This document shows, in pieces, positions 51,768-60,625 of a stretch of 64,000 bases of DNA. The stretch is taken from contig JAUXXQ010000140.1 in the NCBI GenBank assembly GCA_030684815.1, forward strand, positions 57,817-121,816, given 5' to 3'. Position 1 is the stretch's first letter; the number at the start of each line of letters is the position of its first letter. The notes beneath the pieces were generated by a model. The model was not told where the DNA came from, did not search any database, and saw nothing but the letters and a program-made list of their open reading frames with translations. The translations under genes were made by a program, and so were the position numbers. The stretch comes from Methylobacter sp. Lineage in GTDB: Bacteria; Pseudomonadota; Gammaproteobacteria; Methylococcales; Methylomonadaceae.

Positions 51768-52388
51768 ATGCGCCCATCCATACATTCTCTTGCAGGCACC
51801 GATTTAAGCTGCATCCGCGATGATCGGGTGCTGTTCGAGCAACTGGCTTTTGAGTTGGTTGCGGGCCAAGTACTCTTGCTGGAAGGCAAAAACGGCAGCG
51901 GCAAGACCTCGTTGCTGCGCATTTTATGCGGCTTTCGCGAACCTGATGCCGGCGCACTTCATTGGTGCGGCGACGCAGTAAAAGACAGCCAGTTTTATGC
52001 ACAAATGGCTTATGTCGGCCATTTGGATGGCATTAAAAAAGAACTGACCGTGCTGGAAAATTTGAAAATGTCGTTGGCGCTCAGCAGTGTGGGCCACTAT
52101 TCAATCGACCAAGCGTTAAACAAAGTGCATTTGACCGGCTACGATGACATTCTGGTGCAGGCGTTGTCGGCGGGGCAAAAACGGCGCTTGTCTTTAGCCC
52201 GCTTGCTGATTACCGAAAACGTGTTGTGGATACTCGACGAGCCGTTCACATCACTGGACAAACAAGGCATTGCCCTGATTGAAACCTTAATGGCCGAACA
52301 TTGCGCCAATGGCGGCATGATTGTCCTCACCTCGCATCACGACATCGACCTGCCTGGGGTCGACGTCCAACGTATCAATTTATCCTGA
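51768..52388 (+). CDS. ccmA: Haem exporter ATP-binding subunit CcmA
   Basis: This 206-residue ABC ATPase powers the CcmABCD complex, which releases haem-loaded CcmE. Walker A is GKNGSGKTS, the signature is LSAGQKRRLSLARL and Walker B is WILDEPF. The gene overlaps ccmB at TGATG. It begins the ccm cluster three bases after rlmB, which suggests read-through from the upstream genes. Confidence 0.93.
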   Translation: MRPSIHSLAGTDLSCIRDDRVLFEQLAFELVAGQVLLLEGKNGSGKTSLLRILCGFREPDAGALHWCGDAVKDSQFYAQMAYVGHLDGIKKELTVLENLKMSLALSSVGHYSIDQALNKVHLTGYDDILVQALSAGQKRRLSLARLLITENVLWILDEPFTSLDKQGIALIETLMAEHCANGGMIVLTSHHDIDLPGVDVQRINLS

Positions 52389-53062
52389 TGTCCTTATCCC
52401 GTGCATTTTTTGCCGTTATCCGGCGCGACCTGGTTTTGGCGCTGCGGCGCCGTTCCGAAATAGCCAACCCGCTGCTGTTTTTTATCCTGGTCATCACCCT
52501 GTTCCCGCTGGGCATCGGCGCGCAGCCGCATTTATTGCAAGCCATTGCGCCGGGCATTATCTGGGTTTCCGCCTTGCTGGCAGCGATGTTGTCGCTGGAT
52601 AGCCTATTCCGTTCCGATTTTGACGACGGCTCGCTGGAGCAATTGCTATTAAGTCCACATCCGACCTCGGTGTTGGTGTTGGCTAAAATTATCGCCCATT
52701 GGTTAGTGACCGGTTTGCCGCTGTTAATAGTCGCGCCGCTGCTGGCGGTTTTTTTAGGCATGCCCAATCACGCGTTGGGTATTTTGTTGCTGACCTTATT
52801 GCTGGGGACACCGGTATTGAGTTTAATCGGCGCGATTGGCGTGGCGTTGACCGTAGGATTGCGTCGTGGCGGCATGATTTTGTCGCTGTTGGTGTTGCCG
52901 CTGTATGTCCCTGTGTTGATATTTGCCGGCAATGCCGTACAAATGGCGGGCACCGGTTTGCCGGTCGATGCACAGATTAATATATTAATTGCGATTTTAT
53001 TGATGGCCTTGGTATTAGCGCCTTTGCCGGTCGCGGCGGCATTAAAAATGAGTGTTAATTGA
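52388..53062 (+). CDS. ccmB: Haem exporter membrane subunit CcmB
   Basis: This 224-residue membrane protein has six hydrophobic helices. The N-terminal AVIRRDLVLALRRRSEIANPLLFF and LFRSDFDDGSLEQLLLSP are family features. The ATG at 52388 overlaps the ccmA stop; the frame from 52301 lies inside ccmA. Normally ccmC follows, but here an unrelated diiron protein gene is inserted. Confidence 0.93.
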   Translation: MSLSRAFFAVIRRDLVLALRRRSEIANPLLFFILVITLFPLGIGAQPHLLQAIAPGIIWVSALLAAMLSLDSLFRSDFDDGSLEQLLLSPHPTSVLVLAKIIAHWLVTGLPLLIVAPLLAVFLGMPNHALGILLLTLLLGTPVLSLIGAIGVALTVGLRRGGMILSLLVLPLYVPVLIFAGNAVQMAGTGLPVDAQINILIAILLMALVLAPLPVAAALKMSVN

Positions 53063-53105
53063 TAATACCTCGTAAAATAATCAATTAAATTTACATCTGG
53101 AATAA

Positions 53106-54005
53106 ATGATAATGACATCAGCCAAGTATCTGTCTGTTTTTGCACCCGCGACCCCGCAACAAAGAAAAGAAAATTTCGACACTTACTGGGAGTTCACCCA
53201 GCAGCATGGCGGGGAGTTGCTCGAAGACGAGAAAAACTTAGTCAAGAAACGCGACCGGCTCAAGCATTTTCAGGATAATCCGGTTAGGCTGCGTAAGCCG
53301 TTGGCCGACCCTGCCGCTTTTTACCGTAATTATGTTGAGATGCAAGATGACCCTAAGTTGCTTGATCGCATGACCTTGATGCTGACCGGCATTTATAAAT
53401 TTGCCCGGCATGAGTGGGTTGGCATTAAGGGGGCTTGGGATGTGGTACCCGATATGGTGCATTCGTATACGGTGGAAGATAAAATCAGCCGGGTGCATTT
53501 AGCCGAGGAATTTTGCCATGTGCGCTTGTTTGATGAAATGCTCCTTACTTGCGGCTTGGATCAAGTCGAGTGGGTGCCGTTAGGCCCGATTAAAGAAAAA
53601 ATCTATGAGCAGTTTCCCAAATTACCGGGCTTTTTAATGGACACACCTGCTTTTGTCACTGAGCTGATGGGCGTGACTTTTTACTGTCATTTATACCGCC
53701 TGTTTGATGAAGTATTGGCTGATGAGCCGGAAGTGTGCGCCCGCTTAAAAGAATTGCTTGATGAAATTACTATTGATGAAGTCGCGCATGTCGGGCAACG
53801 CAGAAACTTTATCGGCCCTATCGGCATGAAGGTTTCAAAAGCGCTGGTGAAGCCTTTTTACACGTTATTTTTTAATGATATTCCTGAAGTCGGGCAATTG
53901 TTCGATGTTGAACAAATGATTAAAGATGGCGTCGCTTTCGATTTTAACGAATTACCTGACTATATGGTTGAGCGCAGTTGGATTCCATCCTATTGCAAAG
54001 CCTAA
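53106..54005 (+). CDS. Ferritin-like diiron protein within the ccm cluster
   Basis: This 299-residue soluble protein has a complete set of four-helix-bundle diiron ligands: E103 (ARHEW), E135-x-x-H138 (AEEFCH), E186 (VTELMG) and E225-x-x-H228 (DEVAH). These match the E, ExxH, E, ExxH order of ferritin-like oxidases and oxygenases. No signal peptide or membrane helix is seen, so it should be cytoplasmic. It lies between ccmB and ccmC in the same orientation with short gaps (43 and 36 bases), so it is probably cotranscribed. I do not recognise its family. Roles in haem handling, metal storage or oxygen protection are possible but unproven. Confidence 0.8.
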   Translation: MIMTSAKYLSVFAPATPQQRKENFDTYWEFTQQHGGELLEDEKNLVKKRDRLKHFQDNPVRLRKPLADPAAFYRNYVEMQDDPKLLDRMTLMLTGIYKFARHEWVGIKGAWDVVPDMVHSYTVEDKISRVHLAEEFCHVRLFDEMLLTCGLDQVEWVPLGPIKEKIYEQFPKLPGFLMDTPAFVTELMGVTFYCHLYRLFDEVLADEPEVCARLKELLDEITIDEVAHVGQRRNFIGPIGMKVSKALVKPFYTLFFNDIPEVGQLFDVEQMIKDGVAFDFNELPDYMVERSWIPSYCKA

Positions 54006-54041
54006 TCCCCTTGAACCTTTTACTTTGAACCTGTTTTTTTC

Positions 54042-54806
54042 ATGTTTCTAATTCCTGATCCTGTCGTCCGTTTTTTTCACCGCATGGCGTCCCCGCCGCA
54101 TTTTTACGCATTTTCCCAGCGTTTGATGCCGTGGCTGGTGGTCATTTTTTTATTGCTGACAGCGGCCGGTCTTTACGGCGGCCTGTATTTGGCGCCTAGT
54201 GATTATCAGCAGGGCGACAGCTACCGCATCATTTATATTCATGTGCCTAGCGCCTGGATGTCGCTATTTATTTATGTAGTGATGGCGTTGGCCGGTGCCA
54301 TCGGCTTGATTTGGCGTATTAAACTGGCGGAAATAGTCGCGATTAGCAGCGCGCCGGTGGGCGCCAGTTTTACCTTTATTGCGCTGGTGACCGGTTCCTT
54401 GTGGGGCAAGCCGATGTGGGGAACCTGGTGGGTTTGGGATGCGCGCTTAACCTCCGAATTGATACTGCTGTTTTTATATCTGGGTGTTATTGGGCTTTAC
54501 GGCGCGATAGACGACAAGCGTACTGCGTCGAGGGCGGTGGCGATTTTGGCGCTGGTCGGCGTGGTCAATATCCCGGTTATTCATTATTCGGTGGAATGGT
54601 GGAATACGCTGCATCAAGGCCCGACGGTGACCAAAATGGATAAACCGTCCATCCATGTCAGCATGTTGGTGCCGCTGTTGCTGATGGCGGTGGCGTTCAA
54701 ATTTTATTATTTGATTGCCATGCTGCAACGGGCGCGGATTGAATTGCTGTTGCGCGAACGTAATGCACAGTGGGTTAAGAATAAGGTTGCAGAGTTGAAA
54801 TTATGA
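54042..54806 (+). CDS. ccmC: Haem exporter subunit CcmC
   Basis: This 254-residue membrane protein presents haem to CcmE. The tryptophan-rich haem-binding WWD segment reads WGTWWVWDARLTSELILLFLYLG, and external histidines are in IHVPSAWM and VIHYSVEWWNTLHQGP. It overlaps ccmD by four bases. Confidence 0.94.
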   Translation: MFLIPDPVVRFFHRMASPPHFYAFSQRLMPWLVVIFLLLTAAGLYGGLYLAPSDYQQGDSYRIIYIHVPSAWMSLFIYVVMALAGAIGLIWRIKLAEIVAISSAPVGASFTFIALVTGSLWGKPMWGTWWVWDARLTSELILLFLYLGVIGLYGAIDDKRTASRAVAILALVGVVNIPVIHYSVEWWNTLHQGPTVTKMDKPSIHVSMLVPLLLMAVAFKFYYLIAMLQRARIELLLRERNAQWVKNKVAELKL

Positions 54807-54964
54807 ACAGTTTACAAGAATTTTTCGCCATGGGCGGTTACGCCTTTTATGTCTGGACGTCTTACGGCCTGACTTTTGTGGTGCTGTTGGCCAATATTAT
54901 TATTCCGGTTATGCAGCGCAAACAGTTTTTACGCTCATTGTCACTCAAACAAAAACGGCAATAA
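54803..54964 (+). CDS. ccmD: Haem exporter small subunit CcmD
   Basis: This 53-residue protein has the CcmD start SLQEFFAMGGYAFYVWTSYG, one membrane helix (about 22-37) and a basic cytoplasmic tail. The ATG overlaps the ccmC stop (ATGA) and ccmE starts 4 bases after its stop. Confidence 0.9.
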   Translation: MNSLQEFFAMGGYAFYVWTSYGLTFVVLLANIIIPVMQRKQFLRSLSLKQKRQ

Positions 54965-54967
54965 ATT

Positions 54968-55414
54968 ATGATGAAACCCGCCAGAAAACAGCGTTTGATA
55001 TTGATTGGCCTGATGGTGATCGGTGCCGGTTTGGCGACGGCCTTTGCGCTAAAATCGTTTAATGAAAATTTGATGTATTTTTTTTCCACCACTGATGTGG
55101 TGGCAGGTAAAGCGCCTAATGACACCTTGTTCCGTCTGGGCGGCATGGTGGTTAAAGGTACGGTGGAACGCCCCGATGACGGGCTGATGGTGCGTTTTAA
55201 ACTGACCGATTACAGTAAAGAGGTCACCGTTGAATATACCGGTATCCTGCCGGATTTGTTCCGTGAAGGGCAGGGCATCGTGGCTCACGGCAAGTTAAAT
55301 GCGCAGGGTGTGTTTATCGCCGAAGAAGTATTGGCTAAACATGATGAGAATTACATGCCGCCGGAAGTGAAGGATAGTTTGAAAGGGCAGGCCGCGCCGG
55401 TTGCAGGCCAATAG
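54968..55414 (+). CDS. ccmE: Haem chaperone CcmE
   Basis: This 148-residue protein is anchored by one N-terminal helix and holds haem covalently at H125 in the motif HDENYMP; Y129 is the axial ligand candidate. The OB-fold segments FRLGGMVVKGTVERP and VEYTGILPDLFREGQGIVAHG are typical. It carries haem from CcmC to CcmF. Confidence 0.95.
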   Translation: MMKPARKQRLILIGLMVIGAGLATAFALKSFNENLMYFFSTTDVVAGKAPNDTLFRLGGMVVKGTVERPDDGLMVRFKLTDYSKEVTVEYTGILPDLFREGQGIVAHGKLNAQGVFIAEEVLAKHDENYMPPEVKDSLKGQAAPVAGQ

Positions 55415-55470
55415 TGTTAGCTGTCAGTGAAGCAAACTATTCGGTTTTTTTTCTTGCAAGAAGTCATCCT

Positions 55471-55683
55471 ATGAAACTGAAAGTCATCGTACATGAAGCA
55501 GAAGAGGGCGGTTATTGGGCTGAAGTTCCGGCTATTTTAGGTTGCGCTACCCAAGGTGACAGCTTTGATGAGTTGATGGCGAATTTGCATGAAGCCGTAG
55601 AGGCCTGCCAGGATACGATTGGAATTAAGTGTCGAAGTAGACCTTCCAGGTTTTTAAAACCTGGAAGGTCTGTCCCGCGTTAA
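55471..55683 (+). pseudogene. HicB-like antitoxin remnant ending in a repeat
   Basis: The first 51 residues or so match the HicB fold (MKLKVIVHEAEEGGYWAEVPAILGC, TQGDSFDELMANLHEAVE). The remaining 17 are encoded by the palindromic repeat at 55631, which also carries the stop. HicB proteins normally continue further, and no hicA toxin gene lies next to it. It is probably a non-functional fragment between ccmE and ccmF, but a working short HicB cannot be excluded. Confidence 0.65.
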
Positions 55684-55689
55684 GTTGAT
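55631..55689 (+). repeat. Dispersed palindromic repeat, copy 2
   Basis: This copy matches the 59-bp unit at 11188-11246 in the same orientation, including flanks outside the palindrome. It forms the 3' end of the HicB-like frame. Confidence 0.85.
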
Positions 55690-55792
55690 AGCCGGAATTA
55701 ATACAAAAAACTACCGTTTTGACCGTGAAAAAGCTAATGAACGATAACTTTTTCATCGTTAATCCATTTAAAACCATAAAACATCAAAAATA

Positions 55793-57745
55793 ATGATCGC
55801 AGAACTCGGACATTTTTCACTCATACTCGCCTTGTGCATGGCCATTATTTTAGGCCTGTTGCCCATTATCGGTGCTTCCCGCTCCATTTCCGGCTGGATT
55901 AACGTGGCAAGACCTGCGGCATTCGGGCAGTTGTTATTTATGCTCATTTCCTACGGCTGTCTGACTTACGGCTTTTTGACCCATGATTTTTCAGTCAAAT
56001 ACATTGCCTCCAATTCCAATACCGCCTTGCCGGTGTTGTATCTGGTGTCCGGGGTTTGGGGCGCGCATGAAGGCTCATTACTGCTTTGGGCGTTGGTATT
56101 ATCCTGCTGGACAGGCTTGGTGGCGCAATTTAGCCGTAATATACCCGATGCCACCGTCTCGCGTGTTTTAGGTGTAATGGGTTTGGTTTCTATTGGCTTT
56201 TTGCTGTTTTTATTGCTGACCTCCAACCCCTTTGAACGCCTGTTTCCTGCGCCAATGGAAGGCCGCGACTTAAACCCTTTGCTGCAAGATCCCGGCTTGG
56301 CGATACATCCGCCGATGCTGTATATGGGTTATGTCGGTTTTTCGGTGGCCTTTGCTTTTGCCATTGCCGCGCTGCTTGAAGGCCGTTTGGATGCCGCCTG
56401 GGCGCGTTGGTCGCGGCCTTGGACCAACATCGCCTGGATGTTTTTAACTATCGGCATTGCCTTGGGCAGTTGGTGGGCTTATTACGAATTGGGCTGGGGT
56501 GGCTGGTGGTTTTGGGATCCGGTCGAAAATGCTTCCTTCATGCCGTGGCTGGTCGGTACCGCGCTGATTCATTCGTTGGCCGCCACCGAAAAACGCGGCG
56601 TGTTCAAAACCTGGACGGTATTGCTGGCGATTTTCGCCTTTTCGTTAAGCCTGCTCGGTACCTTTTTGGTGCGTTCCGGTGTATTGACCTCGGTACACGC
56701 GTTTGCCAGCGATCCGGCACGCGGCCTGTTCATTTTGCTCTTTTTGGCGGTCGTAGTCGGCGGCTCGCTGTTGCTGTACGCAATCCGGGCGCCTTACGTT
56801 AAAAGTAGCGCGGCCTTCGAGCTGGTGTCTAAAGAGTCGGCCATATTGTTGAACAATGTGTTATTGGTAGTGACCGCGTCCAGCATCTTGCTCGGCACCT
56901 TGTATCCGTTGGTGATTGACGCGCTGGGTTTGGGCAAGATTTCGGTCGGCCCGCCGTACTTTAACGCGGTGTTCATTCCGCTGATGGCGCCATTGGCGAT
57001 TGCCGTAGGATTGGGCATGTTGCTGCGCTGGAAACGGGACAATATCAACGTGATTGCCTTGCGTTTGCGCTGGATTATTTTAGCCTGCGTCGCCGGTGGT
57101 TTGCTGCTGCCTTTGTTGATGCCGTTTTATTCATGGGCTGCGGCTTTGGGTTTAACCTTGGCATTGTGGACGGTGGCTATCACCGCGCTGTCTTTTGTCG
57201 ACCGCATGGGCGTGCAGGGCTTTTCCTGGCAACGCCTGCAAACGGTTCCGGCCGGTTTTTACGGCATGACCGTGGCGCATTTGGGCATTGCAGTTTTCGT
57301 TATCGGCATCACCTTGACCTCAGTGTACAGCGTCGAAAAAGATGTGCGCATGGCGCCTAATGACACGCTCGATATGTCCGGCTATATTTTTGAATTCCAC
57401 GGTGTTAAAGAAACCCAAGGGCCTAACTATGTCGCCGAACAGGCGTTTGTGACTGTCAGTTATGAGGGCAAACAAGTCGCCCAACTGGAGCCGCAAAAGC
57501 GTGTTTACCAGGTGCAAAAAATGCCGATGACCGAGGCTGCGATTGATGCCGGATTATTCAGGGATTTGTTTGTCGCGATAGGCGAGCCGCTGGGCGATAA
57601 AGGTGCGTGGAGCCTTCGGATTTATTACAAATCATTCATCCGCTGGATTTGGCTGGGCGCATTGTTCATGGCGGCGGGCGGATTAATCGCGGCTTGCGAC
57701 CGGCGCTATAAAATAACTGCTGTGAAGGTATCGGTTGATGCTTAA
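55793..57745 (+). CDS. ccmF: Cytochrome c haem lyase subunit CcmF
   Basis: This 650-residue membrane protein attaches haem to apocytochrome c together with CcmH. The WWD domain reads WAYYELGWGGWWFWDPVENASFMPWL, and the upstream VWGAHEGSLLLW and DLNPLLQDPGLAIHPPMLYMGYVG segments are typical. It overlaps ccmG by eight bases. The repeat-bearing HicB fragment separates it from ccmE. Confidence 0.95.
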   Translation: MIAELGHFSLILALCMAIILGLLPIIGASRSISGWINVARPAAFGQLLFMLISYGCLTYGFLTHDFSVKYIASNSNTALPVLYLVSGVWGAHEGSLLLWALVLSCWTGLVAQFSRNIPDATVSRVLGVMGLVSIGFLLFLLLTSNPFERLFPAPMEGRDLNPLLQDPGLAIHPPMLYMGYVGFSVAFAFAIAALLEGRLDAAWARWSRPWTNIAWMFLTIGIALGSWWAYYELGWGGWWFWDPVENASFMPWLVGTALIHSLAATEKRGVFKTWTVLLAIFAFSLSLLGTFLVRSGVLTSVHAFASDPARGLFILLFLAVVVGGSLLLYAIRAPYVKSSAAFELVSKESAILLNNVLLVVTASSILLGTLYPLVIDALGLGKISVGPPYFNAVFIPLMAPLAIAVGLGMLLRWKRDNINVIALRLRWIILACVAGGLLLPLLMPFYSWAAALGLTLALWTVAITALSFVDRMGVQGFSWQRLQTVPAGFYGMTVAHLGIAVFVIGITLTSVYSVEKDVRMAPNDTLDMSGYIFEFHGVKETQGPNYVAEQAFVTVSYEGKQVAQLEPQKRVYQVQKMPMTEAAIDAGLFRDLFVAIGEPLGDKGAWSLRIYYKSFIRWIWLGALFMAAGGLIAACDRRYKITAVKVSVDA

Positions 57746-58268
57746 ATTTATCCTCCCCTTACTATTATTCATCGTTCTCGCGGTATTTCTGGCGTTGGGT
57801 TTAAACCTGCATCCTAGCGAGATTCCCTCGCCGCTCATCGACAAACCCGCGCCAGTATTTTCTGCGCCTAAGTTACTTGCACCTGCGGAAAAATTATCCC
57901 CCGCTGATTTAAAAGGCAAAGTCTGGCTGTTTAACGTGTGGGCGTCGTGGTGCGCTTCGTGCCGTTCCGAACACCCGATATTGAACCAATTAGCCCAACA
58001 AAAAGCAGTCATTATCATTGGTTTAAATTATAAGGATGAGCCGGAGGCGGCTAAAGGCTGGCTGGCGCAATTGGGCAATCCTTACGATGTCAGTATCATG
58101 GATCAGGATGGCCGCATCGGCATCGACTGGGGCGTTTACGGCGTGCCGGAAACTTTTGTCGTCGATAAAAACGGCATAGTCCGCTACAAGCATACCGGGC
58201 CGGTTACCGCAGAAGACGTGACACAATTATTTTTACCGTTAATTGCCAAATTGCAGGCTGAAAATTGA
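57738..58268 (+). CDS. ccmG: Thiol:disulfide interchange protein CcmG/DsbE
   Basis: This 176-residue periplasmic thioredoxin is anchored by one N-terminal helix and has the active site W71-C72-A-S-C75. It reduces the apocytochrome haem-site cysteines through CcmH. The GVYGVPETFVVDKNG segment is typical. A TTG at 57735 is an alternative start. Confidence 0.93.
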   Translation: MLKFILPLLLFIVLAVFLALGLNLHPSEIPSPLIDKPAPVFSAPKLLAPAEKLSPADLKGKVWLFNVWASWCASCRSEHPILNQLAQQKAVIIIGLNYKDEPEAAKGWLAQLGNPYDVSIMDQDGRIGIDWGVYGVPETFVVDKNGIVRYKHTGPVTAEDVTQLFLPLIAKLQAEN

Positions 58269-58306
58269 TCTTGTTGCTTTGAATTTTTGTTTATACAATA
58301 TTTTTT

Positions 58307-58591
58307 GTGGAAATCGATTTCGATCCTAAAAAACACGCCGCTAATCTGAATGATTCAACCAGGCAGTTGGGCTTTGGTCGAGCGCATGATTTCGACTGGT
58401 CTTCTGCCCGCATCGTGGAAGATGTACGTTATATTTACCCGGAGCGGCGTTTTGTAGCAGTAGGTTATCTGGATGGGCGCTTGCATGTTTTGTGTTTTAC
58501 GCCTATTACTGGCGGCATTCGGGTAATCAGTTTCCGTAAGGCTAATAAAAGAGAGGCAAAAAAATATGGTAAAACCATTACCCTTGACTAA
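58307..58591 (+). CDS. brnT: BrnT family toxin
   Basis: This 94-residue protein has the BrnT start MEIDFDPKKHAANL and the RYIYPERRFVAVGYLDGRLHVLCFTP and VRVISFRKANKREAKKYG-like core of this RelE-fold ribonuclease toxin. The start is GTG. It overlaps the brnA antitoxin gene by 26 bases. It lies between ccmG and ccmH, an unusual site. Confidence 0.88.
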   Translation: MEIDFDPKKHAANLNDSTRQLGFGRAHDFDWSSARIVEDVRYIYPERRFVAVGYLDGRLHVLCFTPITGGIRVISFRKANKREAKKYGKTITLD

Positions 58592-58865
58592 TGCAGATGG
58601 CGAAGTTCGCGAACTGACCGCCGAAGATTTTAAGCACTTTAGGCCAGCTGCCGAAGTGTTGCCGGAACTGTTTGGCGATGGATTGGCAACTGAGATGTTA
58701 TCCCCTAAAAAACCCGGCAGACCACGCACAGATACACCCAAAATATTTACCGGCATCCGGCTGGATGCCGAAGTGCTTGAAGCTTTTCGAGCTACAGGGC
58801 GTGGTTGGCAAACGCGCATCAATGATGCGTTAAAAGAATGGCTGAAAGAGCATTCGGCCGGATAA
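58566..58865 (+). CDS. brnA: BrnA family antitoxin
   Basis: This 99-residue protein has an N-terminal acidic region that would neutralise BrnT and a C-terminal ribbon-helix-helix DNA-binding domain (TGIRLDAEVLEAFRATGRGWQTRINDALKEWL). BrnA normally represses its own operon. The gene follows brnT in overlap, the usual order for this family. Confidence 0.9.
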   Translation: MVKPLPLTNADGEVRELTAEDFKHFRPAAEVLPELFGDGLATEMLSPKKPGRPRTDTPKIFTGIRLDAEVLEAFRATGRGWQTRINDALKEWLKEHSAG

Positions 58866-58892
58866 GAATGACATTTTAACTACGAGCGCTTA

Positions 58893-59351
58893 ATGAAGTA
58901 TTTATCAATTTTTCTCCTACTCCTATTCTCCAACATAACCGCCGCTGGTGTTGAATACCGGCAGTTTGCCAATCCCGAACAACAGGCCGATTACGAAACG
59001 CTGACCTCGGAACTGCGCTGTTTGGTCTGCCAAAACCAGACCATTGCCGATTCCAATGCCGAACTGGCGGCGGATTTGCGCCGGCAAGTCTACGAGATGT
59101 TGCAACAAGGCAAATCAAAACAGGACATTGCCACATTTATGACTGACCGCTACGGCGATTTCGTCTTATACAAACCGCCGTTCAAGCTTAAAACCGGTTT
59201 GCTGTGGCTAGGGCCGGTGCTGTTTTTAGTCATCGGTTTGATCGCGCTATTTTTATTCGCCCGGCGCAAAAAAAATGCCGAGGCGGTGACCATCAGCGCT
59301 GAAAAACAGCAAAAAATTCGTCGTTTATTGGAAAAAGGTGACCCGTCTTGA
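58893..59351 (+). CDS. ccmH: Cytochrome c maturation protein CcmH
   Basis: This 152-residue protein has a signal peptide, the redox motif LRCLVC (C43 and C46) and a C-terminal membrane anchor (about 105-125). It receives electrons from CcmG and acts with CcmF. It overlaps ccmI by four bases (TTGA). Confidence 0.94.
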   Translation: MKYLSIFLLLLFSNITAAGVEYRQFANPEQQADYETLTSELRCLVCQNQTIADSNAELAADLRRQVYEMLQQGKSKQDIATFMTDRYGDFVLYKPPFKLKTGLLWLGPVLFLVIGLIALFLFARRKKNAEAVTISAEKQQKIRRLLEKGDPS

Positions 59352-60625
59352 ACATGCTATTTTTGCTGATTGCCAGCGTCTTGGTGTTAAGCGCTTTTGT
59401 GATTGTATTGCCGCCCTTGTGGCGTAAACAGCCGCTTGCCGCTGCGGATTTAGACCAGCGCAATGTGGCCATTGCCCGGCAGCGGCTGGCTGAATTGAAA
59501 GAACAACTGCAAGCCGGTGCGTTAAGCCAGGCGCTTTATGACGAGCAACTGGCTGAGCTGGAACTGGCCTTGAGCGACGATCTTGATATTGTCAGCCAAG
59601 TCACAGCGCCGTCTTCATCATCGGGGCAATGGATGGCGCCAGTGTTGATTTTTGCCATTCCTTTGCTGGCCGGGTCATTATATTGGAGCTTAGGCAACTA
59701 TCCGTCGTTGGCTTATAACAACCAAACCGCAGCGATAAATCAGCGGACACCGGAACTGGAACAAATGAAAGCGATGGTGGCAGGCCTTGCCGAGCGCTTA
59801 AAAAAGCAGCCGGACGATGCCATGGGCTGGACGATGTTAGGCCGCTCCTATAAATATTTGGAGCAACATGCGCAGGCCGCCGATGCGTTCGGGCACGCTT
59901 ACAAGCTGACAGGCGACCAGCCCGAAATCATGCTGCTTTACGCCGACGCGCTGGCTTTTGCCAATGATGAACAAATGGCCGGAAAGCCCGAACAGCTGGT
60001 GTTTAAAGCCTTGGCGCTAGAGCCTGACAACATGACCGGTTTGTGGCTGGGCGGTATGGCGAAAGCGCAAACCGGCGAGTTTGTTGCCGCGATGGCCTTA
60101 TGGAAAAAGCTTGAAGCCTTATTGCCGCCGGGTTCCGAGTCGCAGCAGGAAATACAAGTCTTGCTGGCTAAATTGGCGGCGCAAATACCCGAAGGCACGG
60201 TGATGCCGGAAGCCGAACTTGCCAGCGCGGTGAGTATTGAAATACAAGTGAGCTTGACGCCGGAATTGCAAAAACTAGCCAATCCTGATGACACGGTTTT
60301 TGTGTATGCCCAAGCCTTATCCGGCGCCAAAATGCCGCTGGCGATTGTGCGGAAACAGGTGTCTGAATTGCCGCTAACGGTCAGTTTGACTGATGCAATG
60401 GCGATGATGCCAACGACCGCCATGGAGGGTGGAAGTGCCGCAATCGGTAGGGAACCGATGCGGCCGATGAAATTATCCAATTTCGGGCAGGTTAAATTGC
60501 TGGCGCGCATTTCCAAATCCGGCGATGCGATGCAGCACCCCGGCGACTTAATCGGCGTGATCGAACAAGTTGCCTTAACGGACAAAAGCCTCCATAAAAT
60601 AGTCATCAACAGCCAAATAAAATGA
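59348..60625 (+). CDS. ccmI: Cytochrome c-type biogenesis protein CcmI
   Basis: This 425-residue protein has two membrane helices (about 1-20 and 95-115) and a TPR region (about 140-290) that binds apocytochrome c. The C-terminal periplasmic domain is typical of CcmI. The TTG at 59348 overlaps the ccmH stop; an ATG at 59354 is the alternative start. It overlaps hemN at its 3' end. Confidence 0.9.
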   Translation: MNMLFLLIASVLVLSAFVIVLPPLWRKQPLAAADLDQRNVAIARQRLAELKEQLQAGALSQALYDEQLAELELALSDDLDIVSQVTAPSSSSGQWMAPVLIFAIPLLAGSLYWSLGNYPSLAYNNQTAAINQRTPELEQMKAMVAGLAERLKKQPDDAMGWTMLGRSYKYLEQHAQAADAFGHAYKLTGDQPEIMLLYADALAFANDEQMAGKPEQLVFKALALEPDNMTGLWLGGMAKAQTGEFVAAMALWKKLEALLPPGSESQQEIQVLLAKLAAQIPEGTVMPEAELASAVSIEIQVSLTPELQKLANPDDTVFVYAQALSGAKMPLAIVRKQVSELPLTVSLTDAMAMMPTTAMEGGSAAIGREPMRPMKLSNFGQVKLLARISKSGDAMQHPGDLIGVIEQVALTDKSLHKIVINSQIK

